The notes: generated by a model from the letters alone, not told the origin. Counted from the stretch's first letter, positions 1 through 7,747 are shown. The stretch is DNA of 15,655 nt from an uncultured Oscillospiraceae bacterium (GCA_934661735.1 CAKUJN010000049.1:1-15655); one strand, 5' to 3'. Made by a program: numbers and translations.

Positions 1-67
1 CCACGGTACCGTTGCCGGTACACCTGATTTCGAGTCAGGGCCGTTATAACCACTTCGATACCACTCC
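1..67 (-). tRNA. tRNA-Ser (anticodon CGA), 3' end cut by the window edge
   Basis: Read on the minus strand from 67, the sequence has acceptor arm GGAGTGG, T8 and A9, a short D stem, and an anticodon stem-loop CCTGA-CTCGAAA-TCAGG with anticodon CGA. A long variable arm follows, with stem GTACCG/CGGTAC and a GCAA loop. A long variable arm with a CGA anticodon identifies a class II tRNA-Ser decoding UCG. The T arm and the 3' acceptor strand would lie beyond position 1, so the gene is partial in this window. A consensus-like promoter lies about 50 bases upstream. Confidence 0.93.
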
Positions 68-115
68 GAATGCGAATTCCGCGCGGAAATGCAGCCGCGC
101 CGGATTTGCGGTGTT

Positions 116-144
116 ATTATATCAGGCGTCGGACGCAAAATCAA
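116..144 (-). promoter_or_regulatory. Promoter of tRNA-Ser
   Basis: On the minus strand, a -35 TTGATT (139-144), a 17-base spacer and a perfect -10 TATAAT (116-121) preceded by TGA point towards the tRNA. The predicted transcript start is near 109, giving a 5' leader of about 40 bases before the mature tRNA end at 67. Confidence 0.72.
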
Positions 145-192
145 GGGCTATCGTACAGAATTTGCGCGGCAGTTTGCGCCATATGCCGCCGC

Positions 193-205
193 AAAAAAAT
201 TTTTT
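193..205. other. A7T6 tract in the tRNA/lipoprotein intergenic region
   Basis: Seven A (193-199) are followed directly by six T (200-205) in otherwise GC-rich DNA. Such a tract makes DNA stiff or curved and may act as an upstream promoter element. A weak -10-like TATAAG lies downstream at 242-247 with no good -35, so the promoter of the small lipoprotein gene is not clearly identified. Apart from this tract and the tRNA promoter, I see nothing definable in 68-291. Confidence 0.4.
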
Positions 206-291
206 GGACAGATGCAACGTTTTCCACTTCTCTGCCGTCTTTATAAGCAGAAGCAAAAACCGCCGGCTGACACAGACAGGGAGGAAACGAT

Positions 292-450
292 ATGAAACGG
301 CTGATTGCCATCGGACTTTGCACCGTAAGTCTTTTTCTGAGTTTGCAGGGCTGCGCCGCTGCGCCGCAGACCGAGCGCCCGTCGTGGGGACGGCTGGACC
401 GGCAGACGGTGGAGTGGTACCGCAGCACGCACACGGCGGACAATTCCTAG
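292..450 (+). CDS. Small lipoprotein, 52 residues, function unknown
   Basis: A short gene starting MKRLIAIGL with a good ribosome binding site (GGGAGG, 7 bases before the ATG). The N terminus is a classic lipoprotein signal: positive MKR, a hydrophobic run to about residue 18, and lipobox LQGC with the lipidated cysteine at 21. The mature peptide is only about 32 residues, hydrophilic, and contains the segment RPSWGRLDRQTVEWYRS. It is therefore predicted to be anchored on the outer face of the membrane. I do not recognise the family. It ends 175 bases before the large lipoprotein gene and probably has its own transcript, because a promoter for the next gene lies between them. The combination of ribosome binding site, signal peptide and lipobox makes a chance open frame unlikely. 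The short mature part could also mean a truncated gene. Confidence 0.68.
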   Translation: MKRLIAIGLCTVSLFLSLQGCAAAPQTERPSWGRLDRQTVEWYRSTHTADNS

Positions 451-528
451 CCCTGCGTTTCCGCCTGCTGCACGCCGTCCGGCTCTGAAGCCGCTCTCCA
501 ACTTCTTAAGAATTCTGAAATTCGCGCG

Positions 529-546
529 GAACGGCTTTTTCCGTTC
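529..546 (+). terminator. Weak possible terminator after the small lipoprotein
   Basis: A 6-bp perfect stem GAACGG/CCGTTC with a CTTTTT loop is followed by ACAATTTTA. The T run is in the loop and the tail is poor, so this is only a tentative terminator. Confidence 0.25.
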
Positions 547-555
547 ACAATTTTA

Positions 556-564
556 TGATATGAT
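556..564 (+). promoter_or_regulatory. Extended -10 promoter of the large lipoprotein gene
   Basis: TGA immediately before TATGAT (559-564) forms an extended -10 element. No convincing -35 sits 17 bases upstream. The predicted transcript start is near 571, just before the hairpin at 578-602. Confidence 0.5.
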
Positions 565-577
565 ACATACACAATGG

Positions 578-602
578 ACAAAGGGCGCGGTGCGTCCTTT
601 GT
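578..602 (+). promoter_or_regulatory. Hairpin in the 5' UTR of the large lipoprotein gene
   Basis: The arms ACAAAGGGCGC (578-588) and GCGTCCTTTGT (592-602) pair over 11 bp with one G-U and leave a 3-base loop GGT. The hairpin would sit within about ten bases of the predicted 5' end of the mRNA and ends nine bases before the AGGAGG site. It could protect the transcript from 5' decay or regulate ribosome loading. There is no T tract, so it is not an intrinsic terminator. Confidence 0.55.
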
Positions 603-624
603 GACCCCGACAGGAGGTATGAAG

Positions 625-3228
625 ATGAAAATGAAACGAATTCTGGCGCTGCTTCTAGCGGCGTGCATGCTGCTGGGCATTCTGGCCGGCTGCTCCAAAG
701 ATGCTGGCACGAACGATCCCAGCACCCCGTCATCCGACAAGCCGACGCCGTCCAACAACGGCAAATCGGACAATGCCGCCGCACAGACCAGCGCGAAATA
801 TGTCTATGTGGCGGAGGAAATGCAGCTGAATCTGCCGGTTGAGTACATCAACCAGACGTGTGTTTCGGGCGATTTCCTGTACGCCGTCGGCGAGGTCATG
901 ACCGACCCGGGCAGCGGCCAGAACTATGGCATTGATCTGTCCGCCGCGCGCGGCGCAGTTCTGGACAGCGAGGCGGAGACCGCAGCCACGGAGGAAGCCG
1001 TTTCCGAAGAAGTCGCTGCGGACGAGACAGACAAGCAGGCTGCCATTGACGATCCGATCGCCGATATGCCGGTTGAAGAGCCGGTTGACGGCAGCGACGA
1101 CTATGTACCGCCTACATATGAGACGCGCATCTACCGCATTGATCTGATGACCGGCGCGGCGGAGGAGCTGAGCTGCTACACCGATCAGGAGGTTCCCGAG
1201 GGCTATGAGGGCAGCAGCTATATCAACTCCCTTATGGCCGGCGCGGACGGCACATTCTGGATTTACGACGTGATGAACAGCTACACCTATAATCTGCCCG
1301 CCGATTTTGACGCGGAAAACGATTATGAGTGGAACTATTACGAGCAGGGACCGGCCACCGCGCGCCTTCAGCAGTTCAGTAAGGACGGCGAGCTTCTGAC
1401 CACCGTTCCCACCGACCTGCTGGTCACCGAGGATAACGGCGTGGCGGATGTGGCATTCATCGATCAGAAAAACCAGATCTACTTCACGAACTATATCGAC
1501 TGCTCCGTCATGGGCGCTGACGGCAAGCTGATCAAGACCTTTGACATGGGCGAGGACGGCGGAAGCCTGATCGCGTTCTGCGACAAGGCCGCAATCCAGA
1601 CCTGGAACGGCAGTGAGAAGCTCCAGATCATCGACCCCGACACGCTGGAAGCGGGCGACGCGTTTGAAACGCCGGTCAACGGCTGGTCGTACACCACCTC
1701 CTATGACGAGGCGTATGACTTCTATTATTCCTACAATTCGAACCTCTATGGCTATAAGATCGAAGAGCAGGTGTCGGAAAAGGTCGTCGACTGGATGGAC
1801 TGCGACGTCGACCCCAGCAACATGAACACCACGCTCTCGCTGCCCGACGGCCGGATCTTGGGTCTGTTCAGCCAGTGGGACGACAGCACCGGCACGACAA
1901 GCAACTACTGCGTGTTCCTGACCAAAACCGACGCGTCGAGCGTCAAGCCCAAGACGGTTCTGACCATGGCGTGCATGTATCTGCCGTGGGAGCTGCGCAA
2001 TAAGATCATCGAGTTCAACAAGTCGAGCGACGAATACCGCATCATCGTCAACGACTATTCGCAGTATGCCACGTCCGACGATTATAACGCCGGCATTACA
2101 AAGCTGAACACGGAGATCATCTCCGGCAAGGTGCCCGATCTGCTGTACACCGCCAACATGCCCGTTCAGCAGTACGCCAGTCAGGGTATTCTGGTTGACC
2201 TGCTGCCGCTGATCGACGCGGATGCAGAGTTGAGCCGCGACGATCTGATGACGAACGTGCTGGAGGCGGCGTGCCTCAACGGCCACCTGTATCAGGCCGC
2301 GGAATCGTTTACGATCAACACGGCTGTGGCGCTGGATAAGGTCACGGGCGAGTATGACCAGTGGACGCTGACCGAACTGAAGGACGCGATGACAAAGCTT
2401 CAGCCCGACGCGACGGTATTCGGCAAATGGTACACGCGCGACTCGGTCTTTAACGACTGCATCAACCGCAGTCTGGCCTATTTCGTCAACTGGGAAACCG
2501 GCGAATGCAACTTTGACTCGCAGGAGTTCCGCGATCTGATGGAATTTGCAAAGAGCTTCCCGACCGAGGTCAACTGGGACGACAGCGACAGCAACGCACT
2601 CTACGGCGCGGCCGCGCTGCGCGGCGGCATGCAGCTGCTGATGTCCATATACATCTACTCGGTCGATTCGATCCTGTGGAATCTGGCGGACTTCGGCGAT
2701 GAACCCGTCAGCTATGTCGGCTATCCCAGCCAGGAGGGCAACAACAGCACGTTCACGCTGAACGACGGCCTCTGCATCACCACCACCTGTGCCGATCAGG
2801 ACGCGGCATGGCAGTTCGTCCGTCAGCTCTTCACCGAGGAATACCAGAAGGAAAGCTACAACGGCATGCCCACAAACGCGAACCTGTTCCAGCAGCAGCT
2901 GGAGGCCGCGCAGACGATTGAGTATGAAAAGGACGGCGCCGGCAATTTCGTCCTGGATGAAAACGGCGACAAGATCATCGTCCCGAAGGCCAGCGTCTGG
3001 AACGACGACACACAGGAGAGCGTCGATATCGCCTGCATGAGCAAGGAGCAGGCCGATCAGCTGATGGCGCTTTACAACTCCATCCACATCTGCTCGAATT
3101 ACGACAACGAAATCTACAAGGTGGTTTCGGCCGAAGCGGCGGGCTACTTCGCCGGCCAGACCGCGCTGGATGAATGCGTCAAGCGCATCCAGAACCGCGT
3201 CAGCCTGTACGTCGCAGAGCAGAAGTAA
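625..3228 (+). CDS. Large lipoprotein with family 1 extracellular solute-binding domain
   Basis: An 867-residue membrane-anchored lipoprotein. The start at 625 is chosen because AGGAGG (612-617) is 7 bases upstream. An in-frame ATG at 619 is only one base from it, and one at 574 lies upstream of the hairpin. The signal peptide ends in lipobox LAGC with Cys23, followed by a Ser/Thr/Pro/Asn linker to about residue 52. Residues about 60-440 hold repeated beta-type segments (for example residues resembling IYRIDLMTG and FSKDGELLTT) that look like a beta-propeller. They are interrupted by a low-complexity Glu/Ala/Asp stretch at about 113-160. From about 443 (TVLTMACMYLPWELRNKII) to the end it resembles ABC-transporter family 1 solute-binding proteins of Clostridia, which are usually half this size. 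No permease or ATPase gene is adjacent, so substrate and partner are unknown. It could bind sugars or peptides, or act as a surface sensor. A strong terminator follows. Confidence 0.85.
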   Translation: MKMKRILALLLAACMLLGILAGCSKDAGTNDPSTPSSDKPTPSNNGKSDNAAAQTSAKYVYVAEEMQLNLPVEYINQTCVSGDFLYAVGEVMTDPGSGQNYGIDLSAARGAVLDSEAETAATEEAVSEEVAADETDKQAAIDDPIADMPVEEPVDGSDDYVPPTYETRIYRIDLMTGAAEELSCYTDQEVPEGYEGSSYINSLMAGADGTFWIYDVMNSYTYNLPADFDAENDYEWNYYEQGPATARLQQFSKDGELLTTVPTDLLVTEDNGVADVAFIDQKNQIYFTNYIDCSVMGADGKLIKTFDMGEDGGSLIAFCDKAAIQTWNGSEKLQIIDPDTLEAGDAFETPVNGWSYTTSYDEAYDFYYSYNSNLYGYKIEEQVSEKVVDWMDCDVDPSNMNTTLSLPDGRILGLFSQWDDSTGTTSNYCVFLTKTDASSVKPKTVLTMACMYLPWELRNKIIEFNKSSDEYRIIVNDYSQYATSDDYNAGITKLNTEIISGKVPDLLYTANMPVQQYASQGILVDLLPLIDADAELSRDDLMTNVLEAACLNGHLYQAAESFTINTAVALDKVTGEYDQWTLTELKDAMTKLQPDATVFGKWYTRDSVFNDCINRSLAYFVNWETGECNFDSQEFRDLMEFAKSFPTEVNWDDSDSNALYGAAALRGGMQLLMSIYIYSVDSILWNLADFGDEPVSYVGYPSQEGNNSTFTLNDGLCITTTCADQDAAWQFVRQLFTEEYQKESYNGMPTNANLFQQQLEAAQTIEYEKDGAGNFVLDENGDKIIVPKASVWNDDTQESVDIACMSKEQADQLMALYNSIHICSNYDNEIYKVVSAEAAGYFAGQTALDECVKRIQNRVSLYVAEQK

Positions 3229-3240
3229 ACAGAGATACAG

Positions 3241-3280
3241 ACAGCGGCAGGCAAAAAGCCTGCCGCTGTTCTCTTATTTT
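3241..3280 (+). terminator. Intrinsic terminator between convergent genes
   Basis: A perfect 12-bp stem ACAGCGGCAGGC/GCCTGCCGCTGT (3241-3252, 3258-3269) with an AAAAA loop is followed by TCTCTTATTTT. It terminates the large lipoprotein gene. The convergent gene's stop codon lies inside the T-rich tail. On the minus strand the hairpin has no following T run, so it would be at best a weak terminator that way. Confidence 0.85.
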
Positions 3281-5040
3281 GTAACAATTCTGAATTCTGC
3301 CGGACCGGCGGGACCGTTGATGGTCAGCCTTGTGTCGTCCCTGACGTCCGTGAATGTCAGAATGCCGTTCTCATCCTTTGTGACGGTGCAGTTGGCAGGA
3401 TCCCGGACGGTAAAGGTAAATTCCGTCAAGCGCTGTTTGTTCCAGTAAACAGCAGTTGTATCGCCGTCCCCCACGACGCCGAAGCCCCAGCCAGGCACGA
3501 TCTGCACCCCAAGCCAACACAGAACCAGTCCGTTTGACTGCGGGACGAATGCGTCATACTGCAAAGCCGTGACCTCCTGCGTGCTGCTGCCGTCAAACAC
3601 ATAGCTCGGATAATCCGCCTCGGAAATCTGCACGGCTTCTTCAAAGAACGGATGATACTCGAACGACGGGCAAGCTTTCTGCCACGCTTCGTCCTGATAC
3701 AGCAGCACGACATGGTCACGGTTTCGCGCGTCCACAAACAGGCATGCCTTACCCGCGTGGTTCATGCTGACGGCAACATGGTCGCGCTGTGGGTCGCGGT
3801 CGACAAAAATGGTGTGCATCGAAAGATCCGGGCTCTGTTCGCGCAGTACTTCCTCCTTGATGCCCGAGAAATCATTCACAACCCAGCAGGGCGTGCCATC
3901 TGCAATGCGGCCCATTTCCACGCTGGTATAGTCAAAGGTCACAAATTCGCCTCCGACGCGGTAATAGTTGAAAACATGACCGCCAACCGGGAGGTTTTCG
4001 GTTTTGTTGCAGGCGTACCAGAAAACGTAACCTTCCTCGTCGTAGTCGTCCTGTAGGATATAGCGCGTCAGATTGGAAATTGCGCCGCAGCTTGGGCAGC
4101 TGGACAGCAGCGCGCCCTGCGCCGACTTGTTGACCGACCAGTCGTAGCCGCCGTGTTCGAAATGAATATCATCCTCCCATTTGGGCTCAATGCCGTAGCC
4201 GCTTTCCACGATGTACTGGATCATATCCGGCACGGTGTAGATCGCGTCGCGCAGCTCATCGAGCGAGTAGTCCAGCATCTGGCGGATCTCTGCCTGAGAA
4301 TACTGCGGCTTGCCGAGAATATCCGGCAAATGCAGCGTGTCGAGGTATTTCCCGTAGCCCGCCTTGGCGCGCGAGGTGTCGCGCTTCGGCGCTCTGCCGG
4401 AAAGGCGTTCGATTTTTTCGGAAAGCGTCTGCGGCAGCGCCTCGCCGAAGATGGCCTCATAGAGCGTTTTTCCGTCCTTTGCCGCCGCACCCAGCGCACA
4501 GACGGACACCAGCGCCGCATCCGCGCGCAGGAAGCTGTTGTTCGTACCGGCGTGATACTGCCCGTTTGTAATGCCCAGCGCATCCGTCAGCGTCCATGCC
4601 GTATCCCACGAAAAATCCGTTCCGCTTTCATAGCCCAGCGCGCGCAGGACAAACGTCAGATACTGCGCGGCCGTGACCGGCCGGCCGCCGCCGAACAGCC
4701 CCTTTCCCACGCCGGTCGTCAGTCCGTTTGCATACGCGTAGCCGACGTAGGGCTTCGCCCAAGCCGCCACATCGGTAAACGGCGTGGTCCAGCTGCCGCT
4801 TTTCGCCTCGGATTCCTTTCCCAGCAGCCGCACCAGCATCGTCACGGCTTCGGCGCGCGTGGGCGCGCGGTCCAGATCAAATATGGGCTTCCCATCCGCG
4901 TCCGTGCCGGTGCCCTTGAAAAGGCCCAGCGCGTACAGCGTATCCGCCGCCTCGGCGGCCTCGGTCTGCGCGGCATACGCCGCGGGTATCATCGCAAGCA
5001 GCAGGCACACAGCCAGCAGCGCGGAGAGCACTCGTTTCAT
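3274..5040 (-). CDS. Secreted SLH-domain protein with transglutaminase-like core
   Basis: A 588-residue exported protein. The signal peptide (MKRVLSALLA..., cleavage near AYA-A at about residue 23-24) is followed by SLH-like repeats at about 32-74, 87-137 and 143-190. The second, with PFTDVAAWAKPYVGYAYANGL, is the clearest. SLH repeats normally anchor proteins to pyruvylated cell-wall polymers. A linker leads to a transglutaminase-like region in which the Cys-His-Asp order is visible: Cys318 in SSCPSCGA, His355 in GGHVFNYY and Asp370 in FVTFDYTS. The region could be a protease, a cross-linking or amide-cleaving enzyme, or a non-catalytic fold, and the sequence does not decide between these. 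The C-terminal 50 or so residues look like a small beta domain. The start at 5040 is preferred because the predicted promoter would begin transcription near 5069, downstream of the ATG at 5073. The gene appears to be monocistronic. Confidence 0.82.
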   Translation of the reverse strand: MKRVLSALLAVCLLLAMIPAAYAAQTEAAEAADTLYALGLFKGTGTDADGKPIFDLDRAPTRAEAVTMLVRLLGKESEAKSGSWTTPFTDVAAWAKPYVGYAYANGLTTGVGKGLFGGGRPVTAAQYLTFVLRALGYESGTDFSWDTAWTLTDALGITNGQYHAGTNNSFLRADAALVSVCALGAAAKDGKTLYEAIFGEALPQTLSEKIERLSGRAPKRDTSRAKAGYGKYLDTLHLPDILGKPQYSQAEIRQMLDYSLDELRDAIYTVPDMIQYIVESGYGIEPKWEDDIHFEHGGYDWSVNKSAQGALLSSCPSCGAISNLTRYILQDDYDEEGYVFWYACNKTENLPVGGHVFNYYRVGGEFVTFDYTSVEMGRIADGTPCWVVNDFSGIKEEVLREQSPDLSMHTIFVDRDPQRDHVAVSMNHAGKACLFVDARNRDHVVLLYQDEAWQKACPSFEYHPFFEEAVQISEADYPSYVFDGSSTQEVTALQYDAFVPQSNGLVLCWLGVQIVPGWGFGVVGDGDTTAVYWNKQRLTEFTFTVRDPANCTVTKDENGILTFTDVRDDTRLTINGPAGPAEFRIVTK

Positions 5041-5075
5041 GCAATTACCCCGTTTCCCGTTCAATTTTCGCATTC

Positions 5076-5104
5076 ATTATAGTGCCGCCGAGACCGCTTT
5101 TCAA
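5076..5104 (-). promoter_or_regulatory. Promoter of the SLH/transglutaminase-like gene
   Basis: On the minus strand, a -35 TTGAAA (5099-5104), a 17-base spacer and a perfect -10 TATAAT (5076-5081). The predicted start near 5069 leaves a leader of about 30 bases before the ATG at 5040. It lies directly downstream of the metG terminator. Confidence 0.82.
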
Positions 5105-5116
5105 GTCTCCGCAGTC

Positions 5117-5149
5117 AAAAAACCGGAAGCACTGCGTGCTTCCGGTTTT
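5117..5149 (-). terminator. Intrinsic terminator of metG
   Basis: A perfect 14-bp stem (5119-5132 with 5136-5149, minus-strand arm starting AAAACCGGAAGCAC) with a 3-base loop, followed on the minus strand by TTTTTT from the end of the stem. It begins about 38 bases after the metG stop codon and separates metG from the next promoter. Confidence 0.88.
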
Positions 5150-5186
5150 GCGGTCTGTCAAAGGCTTCGCGGCGGCTGCGCCTGAC

Positions 5187-7160
5187 TCAGCAGAGCTTTG
5201 CGCCCGCGGGGATGGCGTCGTCCACCATCAGCAGATGCAGCTTTTCCTCGCCTCTTTCCGTGTGAACGGCAGAGATGAGCATACCGCAGGACTGAAGCCC
5301 CATCATCTTGCGCGGCGGCAGGTTGATGATTGCAACCAGTGTCCTGCCGACCAGCTCCTCCGGCTTGTAATACTTCGCAATGCCGGAGAGAATCTGACGG
5401 TCGGTGCCCGAGCCGTCGTCCAGCGTAAAGCGCAGAAGCTTATCCGACTTTTTGACCGGCTCGCAGGCTTTCACCTTGACGGCGCGGAAATCGGACTTGC
5501 AGAACGTATCAAAATCAACGTTCTCCTCGCTGAACGGCTCAATCTCCAGCGCGGGAAGCGCGGCCTTCAGCTGCTCCTGATGCAGCTGCTCCAGCTTTCC
5601 CAGCGCCGCGGTCATGTCGATGCGCGGGAAAATGGCCTCGCCCTTGCGGACGGAGACGGTCTGCGGCAGACGGCCCCAGACGTTCGCGTCGTCCCAGCCG
5701 GTGACGGACGCATCCGCGCCGATCTGTCCGAAAATTTTCTGACAGGAATCGGGCATGAACGGCAGCAGGAGAATCGTGCAGATGCGCACGGATTCCAGCA
5801 GATTATACAGAACCGACGCCAGCCGCGCGCGGCTGGCCGGATCCTTTGCCAGCGCCCACGGCGCAGTCTCATCGATATACTTGTTCGCGCGCTGAATGCA
5901 CTTGAACACCTCGTCCAGTGCGTTCTGGAACTGGAATTTCTCCATCTGCGCCTCATACCGGCCGCGCAGACCGGCCAGCATCGAAATCAGGCTCTCATCC
6001 ACATCGCCCGCCTCGCGCTCGGCAATCAGCGTGCCGCCGAAATACTTTTCGCACATGGCCGTGGTGCGGGAAACCAGGTTGCCCAGATCGTTTGCAAGAT
6101 CAATGTTGATCGTGTTGATCAGCAGCTCGTTGGAGAAGTTGCCGTCCGAGCCGAACGGGAACGTGCGCAGCAGGAAGAAGCGCAGCGCGTCCACGCCGAA
6201 CATCTCGGCCAGAACATACGGGTCGACGACGTTGCCTTTGGACTTGGACATTTTGCCGCCGTCCATGACCAGCCAGCCGTGGCCGTAGACCTTCTTCGGC
6301 AGCGGCAGGTCGAGGCTCATCAGCATCGCGGGCCAGATGATGGAATGGAAGCGCACAATCTCCTTGCCCACGAAGTGCACATCCGCCGGCCAGTACCGGT
6401 CCAGATCGTGATATCTGTCATTTTCAAAGCCCAGCGCCGTCATATAGTTGAACAGCGCGTCAATCCAGACATAGACCACATGGTTCGGGTCAAAGTCGAC
6501 CGGCACGCCCCATGTAAAGCTGGTACGCGAAACGCACAGGTCCTCAAGGCCAGGATCGATGAAGTTGTTGACCATCTCATTGACGCGGGACTTCGGCTCC
6601 AGAAAATCGGTTTCGGTCAGAAGCTTGCGCACGCGGCCGGCGTATTTCGACAGACGGAAGAAATAGGCCTCCTCCTCTGCGTCGTGGACCTCTCGGCCGC
6701 AGTCGGGGCACTTGCCGTCAACCAGCTGGCTCTCGGTCCAGAAGCTTTCGCACGGGGTACAGTACTTGCCCTTATAGGAGCCCTTATAGATATCGCCGTT
6801 TTCATACATCTTCTTGAAGATCTTCTGAATGGCGGCAACGTGATAATCGTCGGTCGTGCGGATGAAGCGGTCGTTGGAGATGTTCATCAGCTTCCACAGG
6901 TCAAGGATGCCCTTTTCGCCCGTGACGATATTGTCGACAAACTGCTGCGGCGTGACGCCGGCAGCTTTGGCCTTTTCCTCGATTTTCTGGCCGTGCTCGT
7001 CCGTGCCGGTCAGGAACATCACGTCATAGCCGGTCAGACGCTTATAGCGCGCCATGGCGTCGGTCGCGACGGTGCAGTAGGTATGGCCGATGTGCAGCTT
7101 ATCCGACGGATAGTAAATCGGCGTGGTAATATAAAAGGTTTTCTTACAGGTATCGCACAT
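5187..7160 (-). CDS. metG: Methionyl-tRNA synthetase with C-terminal tRNA-binding domain
   Basis: A 657-residue cytoplasmic enzyme that charges tRNA-Met using ATP and methionine. The class I signature HIGH is at 23-26 and KMSKS at 303-307 (GGKMSKSKGN). A four-cysteine zinc knuckle is visible at Cys134, Cys137, Cys151 and Cys154. The last 100 or so residues (DFRAVKVKACEPVKKSDKLL onward) match the EMAPII/Arc1p-like tRNA-binding domain found in long bacterial MetG. The start at 7160 is chosen because GAGG lies 9 bases upstream. In-frame starts at 7175 and 7211 lack such a site, and 7211 coincides with the predicted transcript start. An extra N-terminal Cys-X2-Cys (residues 2 and 5) precedes the catalytic core and is of unknown significance. 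It has its own promoter and terminator, so it appears to be transcribed alone. Confidence 0.97.
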   Translation of the reverse strand: MCDTCKKTFYITTPIYYPSDKLHIGHTYCTVATDAMARYKRLTGYDVMFLTGTDEHGQKIEEKAKAAGVTPQQFVDNIVTGEKGILDLWKLMNISNDRFIRTTDDYHVAAIQKIFKKMYENGDIYKGSYKGKYCTPCESFWTESQLVDGKCPDCGREVHDAEEEAYFFRLSKYAGRVRKLLTETDFLEPKSRVNEMVNNFIDPGLEDLCVSRTSFTWGVPVDFDPNHVVYVWIDALFNYMTALGFENDRYHDLDRYWPADVHFVGKEIVRFHSIIWPAMLMSLDLPLPKKVYGHGWLVMDGGKMSKSKGNVVDPYVLAEMFGVDALRFFLLRTFPFGSDGNFSNELLINTINIDLANDLGNLVSRTTAMCEKYFGGTLIAEREAGDVDESLISMLAGLRGRYEAQMEKFQFQNALDEVFKCIQRANKYIDETAPWALAKDPASRARLASVLYNLLESVRICTILLLPFMPDSCQKIFGQIGADASVTGWDDANVWGRLPQTVSVRKGEAIFPRIDMTAALGKLEQLHQEQLKAALPALEIEPFSEENVDFDTFCKSDFRAVKVKACEPVKKSDKLLRFTLDDGSGTDRQILSGIAKYYKPEELVGRTLVAIINLPPRKMMGLQSCGMLISAVHTERGEEKLHLLMVDDAIPAGAKLC

Positions 7161-7219
7161 ATTATCTTTCCTCATTTCCCGCAGACGCCGAATGGAAGCG
7201 CTGCGCAGCATTATTTCTT

Positions 7220-7248
7220 AGCATACCCGCTTTTGCCCCGCTTGTCAA
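7220..7248 (-). promoter_or_regulatory. Promoter of metG
   Basis: On the minus strand, a perfect -35 TTGACA (7243-7248), a 17-base spacer and a -10-like TATGCT (7220-7225). The predicted transcript start is near 7213, giving a leader of about 50 bases. I see no T-box features in so short a leader. Confidence 0.68.
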
Positions 7249-7254
7249 TGGAAA

Positions 7255-7293
7255 GGCGGGATTTCCCCGCCTGCGCAGGGGGGAAATCCCGCC
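7255..7293 (-). terminator. Long hairpin between dut and metG, terminator or repeat element
   Basis: Two 14-base arms are perfect inverted copies: 7255-7268 (GGCGGGATTTCCCC) and 7280-7293. The CCTGCGCAGG palindrome between them extends the stem. On the minus strand the stem is followed only by TTTCC, so termination of the nrdG-dut transcript is plausible but the T run is short. The perfect symmetry and GC-rich ends also fit a dispersed REP-like palindrome. Confidence 0.6.
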
Positions 7294-7318
7294 TCCGGCG
7301 GCATATTGCCTTCGGCCG

Positions 7319-7747
7319 CTATCTTCCGGTCGAGCCGAAGCCGCCGCGGTCGGTATCCGACAGCTGCTCACACTCCTCAAATGTGACCGGCGGCTGCACC
7401 TCATAGATGCGGAACTGGCAGATGCGGTCGCCCTTTTCGATCACGGTGTCGCGCGTGGCGTAAACCGGCAGCTTCCACTCGTCGTTTGTGCCGCAGTAGC
7501 TGTTGTCGATGACGCCGACGGAATTGGCCTGCAAAATGCCCCAGCGTTTGAATGTGGAGCTGCGCGGTGCGGTGCGCGCCTCATAGCCCTCGGGCAGCTG
7601 CATCGACACGCCCAGCGGCACCAGCGCGAACTCACCCGCGCGGAGCGTCATGGTCTGCGAGCAGTACAGGTCGATCCAGTCGCCCTTTTCCGTTTTTTGC
7701 AGGCGGGGCAGATCGTCGGAAAAATAGTGGATTCTGATATTCGGCAT
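7319..7747 (-). CDS. dut: dUTP diphosphatase (trimeric dUTPase family)
   Basis: A 142-residue cytoplasmic enzyme that hydrolyses dUTP to dUMP and pyrophosphate. This keeps uracil out of DNA and provides the precursor for dTMP. The conserved motifs appear in order: GDWIDLYCS (motif 1 region, 22-30), PRSS (61-64), GVIDNSYCGT with the likely catalytic Asp81 (78-87), KGDRICQF (105-112), and the C-terminal RGGFGSTGR (134-142) that closes over the active site. The length is typical of trimeric dUTPases. The start at 7747 is preferred because GAGGAG lies 7 bases upstream. Upstream starts overlap that site. The gene begins 11 bases after the nrdG stop codon, so the two are almost certainly co-transcribed and form a dNTP-metabolism operon. 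Confidence 0.95.
   Translation of the reverse strand: MPNIRIHYFSDDLPRLQKTEKGDWIDLYCSQTMTLRAGEFALVPLGVSMQLPEGYEARTAPRSSTFKRWGILQANSVGVIDNSYCGTNDEWKLPVYATRDTVIEKGDRICQFRIYEVQPPVTFEECEQLSDTDRGGFGSTGR

Noticed and set aside
12..488. A 158-codon plus-strand frame starting inside the tRNA
   Set aside because: It begins within the tRNA gene, overlaps the supported small lipoprotein in another frame and lacks a ribosome binding site.
730..3087. A 785-codon open frame antisense to the large lipoprotein gene
   Set aside because: It has no ribosome binding site or recognisable domains and mirrors the codon bias of the real gene. The plus strand shows lipobox, domains and terminator.
5082..7406. A long open frame antisense to metG
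   Set aside because: The minus strand encodes an unmistakable MetG with HIGH and KMSKS motifs. The antisense frame is open only because of GC-rich codon use.
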